35,226 nucleotides of DNA from Candidatus Rifleibacteriota bacterium (lineage in GTDB: Bacteria > Muiribacteriota > Ozemobacteria > Ozemobacterales > Ozemobacteraceae), in NCBI GenBank assembly GCA_015233565.1, contig JADFXM010000067.1:1-35226 (forward strand). Reading direction: 5' to 3'. The notes below the pieces were generated by a model. The model searched no databases. It was not told where the DNA came from and saw only the letters and a program-made list of their open reading frames with translations. Below, piece by piece: positions 34,401 through 35,226 of this stretch (the stretch's first letter is position 1; each line of letters starts with the position of its first letter). Position numbers and translations under genes: made by a program.

Positions 34401-35102
34401 AATGACCAAATAATTTGGGTTCATTTTTTTATTAGAGACACTGGAATTGGAATTCCTGAAGAAAAGAAAAAAATAATTTTTGATCCATTCACTCAAGTTG
34501 ATGATTCCAATACGCGGAAATACGGGGGAACTGGTTTAGGATTGACTATTACAAAACGTTTGGTCGAATTAATGGGAGGGAAAATTTGGTTTGAAAGTCA
34601 GATTGATTTTGGGAGTACATTTCATTTTATTTTACCGTTCGGGCTAGAGGAAAAACAAGATAACTCCAACGAAAAAGCCAAAGTAGGTGCCAAACTTCCC
34701 AAAGGCTTAAAAATATTGGTTGCAGAAGATGATGAAGCTAGTGCATCTTTTTTATTATTAATTTTAAAAAAAGAAGGATTTTTTCCACGATTGGTTTCCA
34801 ATGGTGAAGACGTTTTAAAAAATCTTGAAACCTATGATTTTGATTTTATTTTAATGGATCTGATGATGCCCATCTTGGATGGAATTGAAACCACTAAAAG
34901 AATTCGTAAGCGAGAGGTTAATTCCCGGAACTTTGGAATACCGATTATTTCGATTACTGCTAACGCCATGTTAGGAGACGAAAAACGGTGCCTCGATGCT
35001 GGAATGGATGCCTATCTATCAAAACCTGTAAAAGGAACGGATCTTTTGTTAGTTATGGAAAAACTATTAGCCTTCAAAGATGGCTCAAAAATCAGGTTTT
35101 GA
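31404..35102 (+). CDS. Hybrid sensor histidine kinase with periplasmic SBP_bac_3 domain, three PAS/GAF-type sensors and a receiver
   Basis: 1232 residues from a TTG at 31404, chosen because it gives a normal signal peptide (LDKRFFLIFLLFIFPFSSGA) with GTAGG just upstream. An ATG at 31326 would add 26 unlikely residues and remains possible. The periplasmic amino-acid-binding-type domain (SBP_bac_3) spans ~20-245: RFGSGRSFPPYQFIENGKPT, GFDVEICESLAEA, ending in YQEIYNHWFG. One TM follows (~257-280), then PAS (~300-415), a second PAS (~420-540), GAF (~555-710) and a third PAS (~715-830). HisKA has the phosphoacceptor His860 (MSHEIRTPMN). HATPase_c has the N box (ILVNILGNSIKFTEKG), DTGIGIP and GGTGLGL. 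The C-terminal receiver has Asp1152 (ILMDLMMP). It senses a small ligand outside and relays phosphate internally; no Hpt or output regulator is seen nearby. Confidence 0.93.
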   Translation: MDKRFFLIFLLFIFPFSSGAFEKENQPISKKVLRFGSGRSFPPYQFIENGKPTGFDVEICESLAEAIGFFPETEPGILKNVQDDLKNKKKDALVGLGVTSERKKDFEFTVPTCFISYCIFVRKGSQINSFTDLASCTVVVQKGSTMDNYLSNRIPPNNVIYVEDDADSLILVNSGKYDAAVTSKMVGLFFINQLNLENLVPLQNEVETIPHAVAVVGGNLDLVMKLNEGLNILKSTGKYQEIYNHWFGIYEPPVSKTLVKWFFIGFGILVFLLTTTLGMLYFLRRLIHQRTKELIRSEFQYMLLADNLVDMITRHSPDSRILYASKASKLILGYEPTELVGRSPNEFIHPDDELSFYENLRAINISPRSLTASFRCKRKDEKYIWVEVNFLSQAAFSGGQITELLAVTRDISDRVAAEKKIRENESFLRTIFENIPSIIFVKDAQNFSYVRLNKSFEVFYGMEREKIYGKTVYDFFPASVADLADETDRKAINEKCLVEIPEERIKLLNKEEKIFSTKKIPILEAPGNPQYLLGISEDITEQRQAQNRLIKELEVGKRLLNLYNKAPDLSEKQLYDFVLEQAVDLTDSKIGFFHLISDDQKNIVKTSWNGEVLKRCTAKIEGSYPIEKSGCWAESVKTKKPIIFNDFSSDFEKKLPDGHVQITRFLSIPLIEEEKVVYIFAVGNKLEPYEDNDVVKIQLVANELKKILKQRKSEEALLVKNMAIDSSINAHLLCDLENKITYVNKSFLKMWGYSDEREVFGKSLLHLWNDNQIGLEVILNLRDTNKWIGEIITRKVDGNAFIVQASINAVLNNQKIPICSQASFIDITNRKLIEEDLRLAKDAAEGANRAKSAFLANMSHEIRTPMNAVMGFTQLVLESDLPKEQKNHLQVVISRGNDLLTLINDILDISKIEAEKLEIISVKFGISQVIREVKQMFALNAIQKKLKLNVSLAENIPAIVEGDLPRLRQILVNILGNSIKFTEKGEILITVSLETSQTKNDQIIWVHFFIRDTGIGIPEEKKKIIFDPFTQVDDSNTRKYGGTGLGLTITKRLVELMGGKIWFESQIDFGSTFHFILPFGLEEKQDNSNEKAKVGAKLPKGLKILVAEDDEASASFLLLILKKEGFFPRLVSNGEDVLKNLETYDFDFILMDLMMPILDGIETTKRIRKREVNSRNFGIPIISITANAMLGDEKRCLDAGMDAYLSKPVKGTDLLLVMEKLLAFKDGSKIRF

Positions 35103-35127
35103 AATTAGGTTTTGGGTGGGGAAGAAA

Positions 35128-35226
35128 ATGAGCAGACAGGAAAAAGGTCATAACGGGGAATTTCAAATTTTACAGGTAGTATTAATATCTGGTTACCTGA
35201 AAAAGCAGTGTACCGGAAAAAAAGAA
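35128..35226 (+). CDS. Start of an unidentified gene (3' truncated by window edge)
   Basis: An ATG at 35128 is preceded at good spacing by GGGGAAG and opens a frame that runs 33 codons to the end of the window (MSRQEKGHNGEFQILQVVLI...). It starts 25 bases after the hybrid kinase stop, so it is probably co-transcribed with it and could be its partner. Too little is present to name a family. Confidence 0.5.
   Translation, partial: MSRQEKGHNGEFQILQVVLISGYLKKQCTGKKE

Noticed and set aside
1..35226. CRISPR array, tRNA genes, phage or toxin-antitoxin modules
   Set aside because: No regularly spaced direct repeats, no tRNA cloverleaf, and no cas, phage or TA signatures were seen on either strand.

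Overview
This is an AT-rich (by eye) bacterial chromosomal window, probably from a diderm. Three proteins carry lipoprotein or lipoprotein-like export signals (two have clear lipoboxes), several others have Sec signal peptides, and there is a membrane-linked nucleotide-sugar pathway. The taxon cannot be fixed from sequence alone. The mix of large divergent secreted proteins, spacious intergenic regions and little-known families fits an under-sampled candidate phylum such as Riflebacteria, but that is a guess.

Layout. (1) 1-110: 3' end of a 5S rRNA gene and its terminator, so an rRNA operon ends here. (2) 110-1485: a gene-free stretch with two tandem copies of a ~135 bp MITE-like repeat, one copy of a second 51 bp dispersed repeat and degenerate duplications. 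(3) 1486-5036, minus strand: a surface-polysaccharide nucleotide-sugar cluster. It holds a membrane-bound UDP-sugar 4,6-dehydratase (WbpM/PglF type), a broken TviB/WbpO-type UDP-sugar 6-dehydrogenase whose middle is replaced by a third MITE copy, and a UDP-glucuronate 4-epimerase-type SDR. (4) 5495-9039: a DUF3109 Cys-rich protein, a membrane-anchored HEAT-repeat protein and an M20 amidohydrolase. (5) 9240-14825: a short RpoD-like sigma factor with a strong terminator, a GH13 maltosyltransferase-like enzyme with Asn at the third catalytic position, and a 649-residue protein that aligns end to end with glycyl-tRNA synthetase beta but has lost the family signature motifs and has no glyQ beside it. 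(6) 15392-23975, plus strand: lon, engB with a long Asn/Ser-rich tail, a secreted helical-repeat protein, and a 1045-residue secreted Ig-like/NHL beta-propeller protein. (7) 24611-31316: a FecR-like secreted protein, a lipoprotein, a GT4 glycosyltransferase translationally coupled to a CE4 polysaccharide deacetylase, a lipoprotein cyclophilin, and a fourth MITE copy in a gene-free stretch. (8) 31404-35102: a large hybrid sensor histidine kinase (SBP_bac_3, TM, PAS, PAS, GAF, PAS, HisKA, HATPase, REC), then the start of another gene.

How the parts relate. Envelope biology dominates: sugar-nucleotide modification, glycosyl transfer, polysaccharide deacetylation, exported protein folding and several exported scaffold-like proteins. 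lon-engB is a conserved housekeeping pair. Two plus-strand genes (6092 and 12876) have a TATAAT box almost touching the ATG and no Shine-Dalgarno, which suggests leaderless transcripts, while other genes have strong AGGAGG-type sites. The most notable items are the degenerate GlyS-beta homologue, the MITE at the deletion junction of the sugar dehydrogenase gene, the EngB tail, and strong unexplained RNA/DNA hairpins at 24238-24408 and 29281-29342.
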